From the NCBI RefSeq assembly GCF_003226555.1, contig NZ_QKQS01000029.1, positions 3,015 through 67,014 on the forward strand: a DNA stretch of 64,000 bases. The letters are read 5' to 3'. A model generated the notes under the pieces. That model was not told the DNA's origin, ran no database searches, and was given only the letters and a program-made list of their open reading frames with translations. Of the stretch, positions 46,987-57,300 are shown one piece after another; the stretch's first letter is position 1; every line of letters starts with the position of its first letter. The translations under genes and the position numbers were made by a program. Origin of the DNA: Rhodopseudomonas palustris. Its GTDB lineage: Bacteria; Pseudomonadota; Alphaproteobacteria; Rhizobiales; Xanthobacteraceae.

Positions 46987-47011
46987 AACCACGAGAGTCG
47001 CAACCGGTTCC
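46987..47011 (-). promoter_or_regulatory. EcfG-type promoter of hpnP (and eutC)
   Basis: On the minus strand GGAAC (47011-47007) and GTT (46989-46987) are separated by exactly 17 bases. Transcription would start near 46980, giving a leader of about 90 bases before hpnP. Because eutC follows hpnP by seven bases, this promoter should also drive eutC. Confidence 0.75.
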
Positions 47012-47115
47012 CCTCGGCTCTGAAGTTCCCGAGCGCGGCCGCGAGGCATGATCTAATCACGGGGCCAGCGGAGCGGCCAGCGATTCTTGTCGGGGTGTCT
47101 GTCCAAGCGGCGCCG

Positions 47116-48498
47116 TCAGGCGATCAAACGCGCGGCGATGTCCGGCAGCAGGACACCGTCCGTCAGCGGGCGGTGATCCGGTCCGGCAAAGCCGGCACGG
47201 ACAAGCCAATCGTCGAACTCCGGCGCGCGTTTCAGCCCGAGCAGATCGCGAACATACAGCGCATCGTGAAACGAGGTCGACTGGTAGTTGAGCATCACGT
47301 CGTCGGCACCGGGCACGCCCATGATGAAATTGACGCCCGCGGCTGCGAGCAGCGTCAACAGCGTATCCATGTCGTCCTGATCGGCTTCGGCATGGTTGGT
47401 GTAGCAGATGTCGACGCCGAGCGGCAGGCCGAGCAGCTTGCCGCAGAAATGATCCTCCAGGCCGGCCCGCACGATCTGCTTGCCGTCGTACAGATATTCC
47501 GGACCGATGAAGCCGACCACGCTGTTGACCAGCAGCGGCGAGAACGCCCGCGCCACCGCATAGGCGCGCGCCTCGCAGGTCTGCTGATCGACACCGTGAT
47601 GCGCGTTCGCCGACAGCGCCGAGCCCTGCCCGGTCTCGAAATACATCACGTTGTCGCCGACGGTGCCACGCTTCTGCGCCAGCGTCGCCTGATGCGCCTC
47701 CGCAAGCAGCGCCAGATCGATGCCGAAGCTGCGGTTGGCGGCCTCGGTGCCGGAGATCGACTGGAACGTCAGATCGACCGGCGCCCCCTGCTCCATCAGG
47801 CGCAGCGTGGTGGTGACGTGGGTGAGCACACAACTCTGCGTCGGGATCGCCAGCCGCGCGATGATGTCGTCGAGCAGCCGCACCAACTGGCCGAGCACGG
47901 CCGGGTCGTCGCTCGCCGGATTGATACCGATGCAGGCGTCGCCGGCGCCGAGCAGCAGGCCGTCGAGAATCGATGCGGTGATGCCGCGGGCGTCGTCGAA
48001 CGGATGGTTCGGCTGCAGCCGCACGCTCAGCCGGCCCGGCAGCCCGATGGTGTTGCGGAAGCGGGTGACGACGCTGCATTTCTTCGCCACCAGGATCAGA
48101 TCCTGATTGCGCATCAGCTTCGACACCGCGGCGACCATTTCGGGCGTCAGCCCCGGCGCCAGCGCGGCCAGTGATGACGGCGTCGCGGCGTCCGACAGCA
48201 GCCAGTCGCGAAAGCCGCCGACGGTGAGCGAGGCCACCGGCACGAACGCCGCCGCGTCGTGACGATCGGCGATCAGCCGCGTCACTTCGTCGGCCTCGTA
48301 AGGGATCACCATTTCGGACAGGAATTGCCGCAGCGGCAGATTGGCTAGCGCCATCCGCGCCGCAACCATCTGCTCGGCGCTGTCGGCGGCAATGCCGGCA
48401 AGACGATCGCCGGAGCGCGGCGGGCTCGCCTTGGCGAGCAGGTCGCGCAGGTCTTCGAACACAAACGAGACGTTGCCGATGCTGTGGCGGTAGATCAT
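47116..48498 (-). CDS. eutB: EutB, ethanolamine ammonia-lyase large subunit
   Basis: Catalytic large subunit of 460 residues (enteric homologue about 453) with a TIM-barrel fold. It converts ethanolamine to acetaldehyde and ammonia using adenosylcobalamin. Recognisable segments are RFRNTIGLPGRLSVRLQPNH, LTFQSISGTEAANRSFGIDL, YFETGQGSALSANAHHG and NFIMGVPGADDVMLNYQSTS. The start has GGAGA six bases upstream, but that site is buried in a hairpin (48504-48540). hpnP follows after 224 bases. Confidence 0.94.
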   Translation of the reverse strand: MIYRHSIGNVSFVFEDLRDLLAKASPPRSGDRLAGIAADSAEQMVAARMALANLPLRQFLSEMVIPYEADEVTRLIADRHDAAAFVPVASLTVGGFRDWLLSDAATPSSLAALAPGLTPEMVAAVSKLMRNQDLILVAKKCSVVTRFRNTIGLPGRLSVRLQPNHPFDDARGITASILDGLLLGAGDACIGINPASDDPAVLGQLVRLLDDIIARLAIPTQSCVLTHVTTTLRLMEQGAPVDLTFQSISGTEAANRSFGIDLALLAEAHQATLAQKRGTVGDNVMYFETGQGSALSANAHHGVDQQTCEARAYAVARAFSPLLVNSVVGFIGPEYLYDGKQIVRAGLEDHFCGKLLGLPLGVDICYTNHAEADQDDMDTLLTLLAAAGVNFIMGVPGADDVMLNYQSTSFHDALYVRDLLGLKRAPEFDDWLVRAGFAGPDHRPLTDGVLLPDIAARLIA

Positions 48499-48503
48499 GG
48501 CGT

Positions 48504-48540
48504 CTCCGGCCAAGTGCTGCGATTGCAGCTCAGGCCGGAG
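48504..48540 (-). promoter_or_regulatory. Hairpin covering the eutB ribosome binding site
   Basis: CTCCGGCC (48504-48511) pairs with GGCCGGAG (48533-48540), and inside it GCTGC pairs with GCAGC around GATT. On the minus strand the GGAG of the eutB Shine-Dalgarno sequence is within the outer stem. No T-run follows, so it is unlikely to be a terminator of the upstream gene. Confidence 0.5.
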
Positions 48541-48559
48541 CGTAGCAAAGCCGCGTGCG

Positions 48560-50284
48560 TCAGGCGACCCGCACGGTTGCGAGAAATTTAGTCACCTCGG
48601 CGCGTAGCCGATTGTTCTCGTTGGACAACATCTGAGCCGAGGTCAGCACCTCGTCCGAAGCCGCGCCGGTGTCGGCGGCGCCGCGGTTGACGTTGCCGAT
48701 GCTGGCCGCAACCTGATTGGTGCCGACCGCTGCCTGCTGCACGCTGCGGGCAATCTCCTGGGTGGCGCTGCCCTGCTCATCGACCGACGCCGCAATCGTC
48801 GACGAAATATGGGCGATCTTGCCAATGGTGCCGCCGATCTCCTTGATGGCCACCACCGACTCGCGGGTGGCCGCCTGCATCTCGGCGATCTGCGCGCTGA
48901 TTTCGTCGGTGGCCTTGGCGGTCTGCTCAGCCAGCGCCTTGACCTCCTGCGCCACCACGGCGAAACCGCGGCCGGCCTCGCCGGCACGAGCGGATTCGAT
49001 GGTGGCGTTGAGCGCCAGCAGATTAGTCTGGCCGGCGATGGTGGTGATCAGCTGGGTGACGTCGCCGATCCGGTTGGCCGCTTGCGCCAGCTTGGCGATC
49101 CGCGCATCGGTTTGTTCGGCCTGCTGCACCGCCTCGTCGGCGATCTTGCGGGACTCGCTGACCTGACGGCTGATCTCCTCGACCGAGGCGGTCATCTCTT
49201 CGGTGGCCGACGCCACCGATTGCACGTTGTTCGACGTCTGCGACGACGATGCCGCGACCGTGGTGGCGAGCTGCTGGGTCTCGGCACTGCCCTTGGCAAG
49301 GGCGCCGGCGGAGGCTTCCAGCGCCTGCGAAGCGATGCCGACCTGTTCGACGATCTGACCGACCGCGGCCTCGAAGCTGTCGGCGAGCTGATGCAGCTCG
49401 GCGCGCCTGGCCTCGGCGGCCTCGCGATCTTGTCGCTGGCGTTCCGCCTGTTCCCGTTCGGCCTTCGCAACCGCCTGAAGCTTGAACTCCTCCACGGCGC
49501 GCGCCATCTGGCCGACTTCGTCGCCGCGTTCGAGACCAGGCAACTGCACCTCGAAATTGCCAGTCGCCAGTTCGCGCATCGCGCCGCTCATCGCCGTCAC
49601 CGGTCGGGCAATGCTGCGGCCGATCAGGAACGAGAATGCGATACCGACCAACGACGCCACGGCGAGGATACTGCCGAGCACCAATTGTTCGCGATCGAGC
49701 GCGATTCCGGTCTGCGCAATCTCGCGGTCGCGCGTGTCGGCCGTCGACAGCAGCAGATCGCTGATCTGCCGGTCGATCTCGCCGAAGCTCTTTTCCGCGC
49801 TCTTGATGAACAGCATCGCCGAGCCGGCGTCGCCGTCGGCCATCTCGACCGCGTTCTTGGCCTGTTTCTGATAGGCGGCAACCGCCGCCTTCAATTTCTG
49901 AAACGACGGCTTGGCGGCGTCGGCGCCGAGCGCCTTCTCGACTTCACCGAGCGAAGCCGGGATCTGACCGATGCCGGCGGACGCTTCCTTGATCACCTGA
50001 GCGAGCTTGGCCGCGTCGGTCTCGTTCGCCGCGGTCGCGGCCATCCGGTACAGCTTGGCGTGCGCGGTCCAGGCGGTGTTGTTGAGGTCGGCCGCGAGCT
50101 CCGACAGCCTGACCGGGCCGGACACCAGCTTGTCGACGTTTTGCTGATTAGCGCGCAGCGACTGCAGCGCAAAGGCGCCGATCGCGATCATCACCACGAC
50201 GAGGAATGCCGGAGCAAGCTGGACCTTCCACGACAACCCGATGTGTTTAATCCAGCTTGTCATCAACGATGTTCCGATATCCAT
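48560..50284 (-). CDS. Methyl-accepting chemotaxis protein
   Basis: Chemoreceptor of 574 residues. A membrane helix near 20-40 is followed by a periplasmic helical bundle (about 42-195), a second membrane helix near 200-220, a HAMP domain (about 222-275) and the signalling domain. The hairpin tip is [20 protein letters not shown] and the flanking helices carry Ala/Glu/Gln-rich methylation regions. The C-terminus lacks an NWETF-type CheR tether. It is encoded about 30 bases after a free-standing Cache-domain protein. The ATG at 50284 is used; MTSWIK seven codons later is an alternative. Confidence 0.9.
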   Translation of the reverse strand: MDIGTSLMTSWIKHIGLSWKVQLAPAFLVVVMIAIGAFALQSLRANQQNVDKLVSGPVRLSELAADLNNTAWTAHAKLYRMAATAANETDAAKLAQVIKEASAGIGQIPASLGEVEKALGADAAKPSFQKLKAAVAAYQKQAKNAVEMADGDAGSAMLFIKSAEKSFGEIDRQISDLLLSTADTRDREIAQTGIALDREQLVLGSILAVASLVGIAFSFLIGRSIARPVTAMSGAMRELATGNFEVQLPGLERGDEVGQMARAVEEFKLQAVAKAEREQAERQRQDREAAEARRAELHQLADSFEAAVGQIVEQVGIASQALEASAGALAKGSAETQQLATTVAASSSQTSNNVQSVASATEEMTASVEEISRQVSESRKIADEAVQQAEQTDARIAKLAQAANRIGDVTQLITTIAGQTNLLALNATIESARAGEAGRGFAVVAQEVKALAEQTAKATDEISAQIAEMQAATRESVVAIKEIGGTIGKIAHISSTIAASVDEQGSATQEIARSVQQAAVGTNQVAASIGNVNRGAADTGAASDEVLTSAQMLSNENNRLRAEVTKFLATVRVA

Positions 50285-50314
50285 TCCGCGGCGATCGAGC
50301 GTGACCGGCAGAGG

Positions 50315-50770
50315 TCACATCTTGTAGACGCCGGCGCAGACGGCGGTGTTTTCCAGCCGCTCGCAGTACATCTCTTTGGGTTCGACCTTCTTGCTGACCG
50401 GATTGACGAACTTGTAGTCCTGCCAGAACGACGGCTGCTTGGCGGCCAGTTCGACACGCTCCTTGACGTACAACTTGCCGTCGACGTCCTGCGCCTCGAT
50501 CATATCCTTGCCGACGAACTTGGCGTTGGCGCCGTGCGCCAATACCTTTCCGTCGAGCTGGTAAACCACGACGTAGAGATCATCCTTGACGAACGGACCG
50601 CCGCGGTCGCTGATCGTCGGATAAACCTTGTCGGCGCCATCGGCCTTGATCGCGGCGACGGCTTTTTTGACCATCGCAATGGCGTCGTCCTTGCTCGCGC
50701 CGGCGACGGCGGGGGCGGCGGCAAAGGCCATCGCGGCTGCGGCGGCGACGGCAAGGATGTGCTTGTTCAT
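50315..50770 (-). CDS. Free-standing periplasmic single-Cache domain protein
   Basis: Exported protein of 151 residues with a signal peptide cut after APAVAG. The rest is a single Cache_2-type sensor domain: MVKKAVAAIKADGADKVYPT, then DDLYVVVYQLDGKVLAHGAN and the later FWQDYKFVNPVSKKVEP. Such domains normally form the periplasmic part of chemoreceptors or kinases; here it is not fused to one but lies just upstream of a chemoreceptor gene on the same strand. Two C-terminal cysteines (MYCERLENTAVCAG) may pair. A GGAGG site precedes the ATG. Confidence 0.82.
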   Translation of the reverse strand: MNKHILAVAAAAAMAFAAAPAVAGASKDDAIAMVKKAVAAIKADGADKVYPTISDRGGPFVKDDLYVVVYQLDGKVLAHGANAKFVGKDMIEAQDVDGKLYVKERVELAAKQPSFWQDYKFVNPVSKKVEPKEMYCERLENTAVCAGVYKM

Positions 50771-50972
50771 TGGAGATGTCCTCCTGGAAAGACCACAGGT
50801 TCAATGCCCGGTCACACTGACGTTCAAACGCGAACGTAGTGTTAAACAACTACCTCGGGTTGTTACCAGGCGATCGGCCTTCGAACTAATAACTAACTGG
50901 GAAATCTACTGATTTTATCGGCTCGCCGGTACGGCAGCGGACATTCGGGACGAACTGAGACCGTCCGAGTGG

Positions 50973-51851
50973 TTACTCGATTGGTATGACGTCGACCGCA
51001 ACCGAGAGTTTCTGCCGGCGCGAGCCGACGATGACACCGTCGACCGGCGAGACGTCCGAGAAGTCCCGGCCGATCGCCAGGACGATGTGGTCGGTTCCGA
51101 CCAGAAGATCGTTGGTCGGGTCAAATCCGATCCAGCCGAGTTCATTGCCGCACCACACCGAGACCCAGGCGTGGGTGGCGTCGGCGCCCTGCAGCCGCTC
51201 CTGCCCTTTGGGCGGATAGGTCCGCAAGTAACCGCTGACGTAGGCGGCCGGCAGCCCCAGCCCGCGCAGACCAGCGATCATCACATGAGCGAAGTCCTGG
51301 CAGACACCGTGGCGCTTCTCGAACACTTCGGCCAGCGGGGTCGAGATGACCGTCGCCTTGGGATCGTAGCGGAATTCGGTGCGGATCCGCCGCATCAGTT
51401 CGGCGGCGCCGGCGAGCACGCCGCGACCAGGGGGAAAGCTGTGCGCCGCGTAGCGCGTTACCGCCGACTGGATCGGTACCAGCGGGCTGGAAAATACGTA
51501 GCCGACCGGCGAGGCCGCACCGAGACTCGGGCTGGTGAGCGCGGCGTCACGCGCAGCCTCCCACGGCTGACTACCAGAATCGCGCGGCGGCGGCTGCCGC
51601 GTCACCTCGACCCGCGACCGGCTGTCGATCCGCAAGACGCGGTGCGGCGCATCGATCACGATACTTTCGGTCAGCGTGCCGAAATAATCGGTCCGAGCAG
51701 TGCGCACGGCCGGCCGCGGCTTGATCTCGATCGCGTGCGACAGCAGCCGCTGATCGGCATCGGCAAGCGGCTTCAGCCGCAGCGAACAGCGGGCGAAGCT
51801 GACCTGGCTGCCATAGGAGTAGGTCGTGACGTGGCGAATGTCGTAGATCAC
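50973..51851 (-). CDS. Transglutaminase-like protein, small (COG1305)
   Basis: Transglutaminase-fold protein of 292 residues. An N-terminal beta domain typical of bacterial members starts IYDIRHVTTYSYGSQVSFAR. The catalytic triad is visible: Cys in KRHGVCQDFAHVMIA, His in ATHAWVSVWCG and Asp in GFDPTNDLLVGTDH. It may act as a peptidase or amide-forming enzyme. The GTG start overlaps the stop of the ATP-grasp gene as GTGA, so the two are coupled. It is the third gene of the predicted peptide-ligase cluster. Confidence 0.88.
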   Translation of the reverse strand: MIYDIRHVTTYSYGSQVSFARCSLRLKPLADADQRLLSHAIEIKPRPAVRTARTDYFGTLTESIVIDAPHRVLRIDSRSRVEVTRQPPPRDSGSQPWEAARDAALTSPSLGAASPVGYVFSSPLVPIQSAVTRYAAHSFPPGRGVLAGAAELMRRIRTEFRYDPKATVISTPLAEVFEKRHGVCQDFAHVMIAGLRGLGLPAAYVSGYLRTYPPKGQERLQGADATHAWVSVWCGNELGWIGFDPTNDLLVGTDHIVLAIGRDFSDVSPVDGVIVGSRRQKLSVAVDVIPIE

Positions 51852-54364
51852 GCCAGCCCCGTCAGCTTTTCCGGGCGCATCGCGCTGGCGCCGTGCGGGA
51901 AGTAGTGCGCGCCGACCGCCTCGGCGAGACCGAGCAGGTCCTGCTCCAGACTGAACAGCCAGGAGGCGTCGATCGCCTCGGCCTCGGCCGCGGTCAGATT
52001 TGCCAGCGCCGACACTGCGAGCCGCTGCGGCCGTTCGATCAGGCCGCCTTCGTGTAGCGCCGGCAGGCTGGCGATGTGGTCGTTGAGTTCTTCGACCTGG
52101 AACGCCACCGAACGTGGATTGTAGGGATCGAGCACCGCGAGATCCCGGACCGGCGCCAGTAGTGGCGCCAGCAGATAGCGCGACCGGTAGGTGATCTGCG
52201 AATCCACCAGGGTCAGCAGCACGTCGAGGTCTTCGGAGGTCGCGCCGTCGCAGGAGAACTGCCGGGCGAACCGGGCGGTGTTGACGGCCCGCTCGATGCG
52301 GCGGCCGATCCGCAGGAAGCGCCACCCGGCGGCGCGGTTCATGTTCTCGTGCGACAGGCCGGAGAAACCAGCCAGTTCCTGCAGCGCCACGTCGGCGGCC
52401 TGGACCACCGCTTCTTCACCCTCGACCGGTACCGCGAGGCGCGCTTCCATCTGGGTAATGACGTGCCAGGCGTCCGGCGACAGCCGCTCGCGCAGCGACG
52501 AGGCGTTGCGCTGGGCGGCGCGGATCAGCGACAGTGCCGAGCCGAACTCATCCGGGCTCTGCAGCGCGTCGGCGGCGATCTTGGCGGTCTGGGCGCGGGG
52601 CCCCAGCGAGGTTGCACCCCAGGCGATCAGCAGCCGCTGGATCTTCTCGATGGCGTGGTGCAACGGCCCCTTTCCGGGATCGCGCTGCGGCGCGCTCAGC
52701 GCGCGCAGCAGCCGCAGCGTCGCTTCGGCGCGCTCGAGATAGCGGCCGAGCCAGAACAGATTGTCGGCGGCCCGGCTCGGCAGCACGCCGGTGATGCGGC
52801 GGATGCGGACGCTGTCGACCGCCGGCAGCAGCGACGACGGCTCGACCGCATGATCGGCCACCACCCAGACGTCGGCGGCGCGGGCGCCCTCGCCCATCGA
52901 CACCGCGCGCGAGTCGAGCCGGTCGGCGATGCGGCAGAACCCGCCGGGCATCACCGCCCAGCCCTGTTCGGTGGCGGCGGCGAACACCCGTAGCACGAAC
53001 GGCCGCGGCGCCAGCTTGCCGTCGTCCCATACCGGCGTGGTCGACAGCCGCACCTGCTCCTGAGCGACGTAGTCGAGCCCGCGGGCTGCGATGGCGTCGC
53101 GCAGATGATCGCGCACCACCGGCGGCAATTCGCCAGGCAGCACCGGACCGTGATGCGAGAAGCCCGGCACGCTCTGGCCGTAGGCGCCTTCGATCACGAA
53201 CTCGTCGAGCCGGTCGAGCACCTCCTCGCGCGCCGCGGCCTGGCCGCACCACCAGGTGGCGATGTGCGGCATCTTCAGATCTTCGCCGAGCAGCCGGCGC
53301 GCCAGCGGCGGCAGGAAACCGAGCAGCGAGCGGGCTTCGAGCACGCCGGAGCCCGGCATGTTGGCGACCACGACGCCGCCCTTGCGGATAACGTCGGTCA
53401 GACCGGCAACGCCGAGCTGCGAGGAGGCGTCCAGCTCCAGCGGATCGAGCGAATTGGCGTCGATCCGGCGCAGCAGCACGTCGATCCGCTTCAGGCCGGC
53501 GACGGTGCGGATGTGCAGACGATCGTCGGCGACTGCGAGATCGTCGCCTTCGACCAGCAGAAAGCCGAGATAGCGCGCCAGCGTGGCGTGCTCGAAATAG
53601 GTCTCGCTGAACCGGCCCGGCGTCAGCAGCCCGATCCGCGGCTCGTCGCGATCGGCGATCGCGCGCAGGCTGTCGCGGAACGCTTCGAAGAACGACGCGA
53701 CGCGCTCGACATTCATCGATTTATACAGATCGTTGAAGGCGCGCGACAGCACCAGGCGGTTTTCCAGCGCGTAGCCGGCGCCGGACGGCGCCTGGGTGCG
53801 ATCGCCCAGTACCCACCACTGCCCATCCGGCCCGCGCCCGATGTCGGCGGCGTAGAAATGCAAGTAACGACCGCCCGGTGGCTTCACCCCGACCATCGGC
53901 CGCAGATAATCCGCGCTGCCGGCAATCGCCGCGGCGGGCAGCGCACCGTCGGCGATCAGCCGGCCGTCGCCGTAGATGTCCTGCAGCACGCTCTCCAGCA
54001 GCGTGGCGCGCTGGGCGATGCCGGCGGCGATCTGTTGCCACTCCGTCTCACCGATCAGCAACGGCACATGGCTGAGCGGCCAGGCGCGATCCACCGCGTC
54101 CCCGGGCGCCCGATAGGTGACGCCGGCGTCACGCAGATGCCGGTCGGCGGCGGCGAAGCGGCGCTCGATCTCGTCGGAGGACAACGCCGCGAACGCGTCG
54201 AAATAGCGACTCCACACTGCGCGCGGCTGGCCGTCGGCACCGATGAATTCGTCGGGAATGCCAGGCAGGCGCACATAGTCGCGGCTCCACTGCGCAACCT
54301 TGCGATCGCGCGGTCGAGCCTTCCGGGCCGGGCCGCCTTGCTGCGCCATTGTCTCATCCCCCAT
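51848..54364 (-). CDS. Circularly permuted ATP-grasp / alpha-E fusion protein
   Basis: Protein of 838 residues joining two families that are often separate. Residues about 20-500 are the circularly permuted ATP-grasp domain, with PMVGVKPPGGRYLHFYAADI, VLGDRTQAPSGAGYALENRL and RIGLLTPGRFSETYFEHA. Residues about 515-830 are the helical alpha-E domain, starting VLPSRAADNLFWLGRYLERAE. ATP-grasp enzymes of this class are predicted to form peptide or amide bonds, but no substrate is known. It is flanked by two transglutaminase-like genes on the same strand. The start may instead be MAQQGG at 54349. Confidence 0.88.
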   Translation of the reverse strand: MGDETMAQQGGPARKARPRDRKVAQWSRDYVRLPGIPDEFIGADGQPRAVWSRYFDAFAALSSDEIERRFAAADRHLRDAGVTYRAPGDAVDRAWPLSHVPLLIGETEWQQIAAGIAQRATLLESVLQDIYGDGRLIADGALPAAAIAGSADYLRPMVGVKPPGGRYLHFYAADIGRGPDGQWWVLGDRTQAPSGAGYALENRLVLSRAFNDLYKSMNVERVASFFEAFRDSLRAIADRDEPRIGLLTPGRFSETYFEHATLARYLGFLLVEGDDLAVADDRLHIRTVAGLKRIDVLLRRIDANSLDPLELDASSQLGVAGLTDVIRKGGVVVANMPGSGVLEARSLLGFLPPLARRLLGEDLKMPHIATWWCGQAAAREEVLDRLDEFVIEGAYGQSVPGFSHHGPVLPGELPPVVRDHLRDAIAARGLDYVAQEQVRLSTTPVWDDGKLAPRPFVLRVFAAATEQGWAVMPGGFCRIADRLDSRAVSMGEGARAADVWVVADHAVEPSSLLPAVDSVRIRRITGVLPSRAADNLFWLGRYLERAEATLRLLRALSAPQRDPGKGPLHHAIEKIQRLLIAWGATSLGPRAQTAKIAADALQSPDEFGSALSLIRAAQRNASSLRERLSPDAWHVITQMEARLAVPVEGEEAVVQAADVALQELAGFSGLSHENMNRAAGWRFLRIGRRIERAVNTARFARQFSCDGATSEDLDVLLTLVDSQITYRSRYLLAPLLAPVRDLAVLDPYNPRSVAFQVEELNDHIASLPALHEGGLIERPQRLAVSALANLTAAEAEAIDASWLFSLEQDLLGLAEAVGAHYFPHGASAMRPEKLTGLA

Positions 54365-54374
54365 GTAGAAGGAT

Positions 54375-57300
54375 TCAATGCAGCAGTGGCGTGCGCAAGT
54401 CGAGGGTCAGCGGGAATTCAAGTGTGCGTTCTTCCTGCGGCGGATCGATCCGCCCCGGGGTATGGCCGTGATCCTGGAACCGGGCCAGCCGCCGCGCCTC
54501 GGCTTCATACGAGTTCACCGGCTTGGTCTCGTAGGCCCGGCCGCCCGGATGGGCCACGTGATAGACGCAGCCGCCGAGCGAGCGGCCGTTCCAGGTGTCG
54601 ACGATGTCGAACACCAGCGGCGCATGCACCGGAATCGTCGGGTGCAGCCCGGCAGCCGGCTGCCAGGCCTTGAACCGCACCGCCGCCACCGCCTCGCCGG
54701 CGCGCGCGGTCGGCGTCATCGGCAGCCGGCGGCCATTGCAGGTGATGACGTGGCGGCCTTCGACGAAGCCTTCGGCCTTGACCTGCAATCGCTCCACCGA
54801 ACTGTCGACGAACCGCACCGTGCCGCCCGCGGTGCCCTCTTCGCCGAGCACATGCCACGGCTCCAGCGCCTGCCGCAGCTCCAATGTGACACCGCCGTGA
54901 TACACGCTGCCGAACACGGGAAAGCGAAACTCGAGCTGCGCGGTGAACCACTCCGGCTCGAACGCATAGCCGGCGCGGCCTAGCTCGCCGAGCACGTCGC
55001 GAAAATCCTCCCACAGATAATGCGGCAGCATGAAGCGGTCGTGCAGCGCCGTGCCCCAGCGCACGAACTTGCCGGAGAGCTGCTCGCGCCACAGCATCGC
55101 GATCAGCGCACGGATCAGAAGCTGCTGCGCCAGACTCATCCGCGGATCGGGCGGCATCTCCAGCGCGCGGAATTCGACCAGGCCAAGCCGGCCGGTCGGG
55201 CTATCCGGCGAATACATCTTGTCGATGCAGATCTCGGCCCGATGCGTGTTGCCGGTGATATCGACCAGAATATTGCGGAACAGCCGGTCGGCGAGCCACA
55301 GCGGGCCCTTCACGCCCGGCGGCGGCACATGCGCCAGCGCGATTTCGAGTTCGTACAGCGAATCGTGGCGAGCCTCGTCGATCCGCGGCGCCTGACTGGT
55401 CGGGCCGATGAACATGCCGGAAAACAGATACGACAGCGACGGATGCCGCTGCCAGAACAGCACCAGACTCTTGAGCAGATCCGGCCGGCGCAGGAACGGC
55501 GAGTCCGCCGGACTGGAGCCGCCGACCACCACATGATTGCCGCCGCCGGTGCCGGTGTGGCGTCCGTCGATCAGGAAGCGGTTGGCGCCGAGCCGCACTT
55601 GGGCTGCGTCCTCGTACAGGCCGAAAGTGGTGCGCACCGCCTCACGCCAGTTTTGCGCCGGCTGGATGTTGACCTCGATCACGCCGGGATCGGGCGTCAC
55701 CTTGATGACGTCGATGCGCGGATCGTAGGGCGGCGGATAGCCTTCGATATGGACGCGGATCTGCATCTCTTCGGCGGTGGCTTCGACCGCGGCGATCAGT
55801 TCGAGATAGTCCTCGATTCGCTCGGTCGGCGGCATGAAGGCGCACAGCACGCCCTCGCGCAGCTCGATCGACATCGCGGTGCGCACGCCGCCTTTGCGCA
55901 GCTTCTGCTCCTCGACCGGCTGGTTCGTGGTCGCCTCGGCCGAGCCTTGTTCGAACACCGCCATCTGCTCGCGCTCAGGCTCCGCATCGTTCGCGGGCGG
56001 CGGCGCGAACAGCGGCAGCGTGCCGCGCGGCTCCAGCGGATCGCGCGGCACGATGAACGGATAATCGTCTTCTGGGATGTGCGGCAGCGACGAGATCGGC
56101 AGCCGGAAGCCGAGCGGCGAGTCGCCCGGCAGCAAGAACAGATTGCCGCGGCGCAGCTTCCAGCGCTCGCTGCGCCAACGCTTCTTCTGCGCCGCCGTCG
56201 CTTCCGCATTCCACGCCTGGATCGGCAGCACGAAACCGCGCGGCGTATTCAGCCCGGTGTCGAACACCCGCGCCATCCGCGCCCGCTCTTCTGGATCGGC
56301 GAGCTTGTTGTCGTGCGGGTCGACGTTCGGCGGCAGCGCGGCCTCCTTCTGCAGCCAATGGTTCGGATCCTCATAGGCCGGCAGCACGTAATCGGTGTCG
56401 ATGCCGAGCCGCTTCGCGGTCCCGATCGCGAACTGCTCGGCCTCTTCGACCTTGGCCGGGCGCTGCCCCACCACCGGCGCGATCAGCTCGGCATTGTTCC
56501 AGATCGGCACGCCATCCTTGCGCCAATACAGGCCGAACGCCCAGCGCGGCAGGCTTTCGCCCGGGTACCATTTGCCTTGACCGAAATGGAGGAGGCCGCC
56601 GGGCGCGAAGCGGCTGCGCAGCCGCCGGATCAGATCGTCGGCCAGCATCCGCTTGGCGCCGCCGACCGCGGCGACGTTCCACTCGGGCGATTCCAGATCG
56701 TCGATCGACACGAAGGTCGGCTCGCCGCCCATCGTCAGCCGCACGTCGTGCGCGACCAGATCGGCATCGACCTTCTCGCCGAGCGCATCGAGCCGCGCCC
56801 AGGATTCGTCGGAGAACGGCTTGGTGATGCGAGGGGCTTCGCGGATGCGTTCGACCCGCATGTCGAACTTGAAATCGACATTGGCAAAGCCGACCACGCC
56901 GGAGATCGGCGCTGCCGTGCGATAATGCGGCGTGGCGGCGACCGGGATGTGGCCCTCGCCGGCGAGCAATCCCGAGGTGACGTCGAAGCCGACCCAGCCG
57001 GCGCCAGGCAGATACACTTCGGCCCAGGCGTGCAGATCGGTGAAGTCGTGCGCCGCGCCCCTGGGCCCGTCGAGCGACTCGATGTCCGGGCGGAGCTGGA
57101 TCAAGTAACCGGACACGAACCGCGCCGCGAGGCCGAGATGCCGCAGCGTCTGGATCAGCAGCCAAGCCGAGTCGCGGCACGAGCCGGCACTCTTGGCCAG
57201 CGTCTCTTCCGGGGTCTGCACCCCCGGCTCCATCCGGATGATGTAATTGACCCGTTCGCGCAGTTTGGCGTTGAGATCGACCAGGAAATTGACCGTGCTT

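Noticed and set aside
46892-47115. Cobalamin riboswitch upstream of hpnP or eutB
   Set aside because: Looked for because both products need cobalamin, but no B12-box-like sequence or multi-stem architecture was recognisable in either leader.
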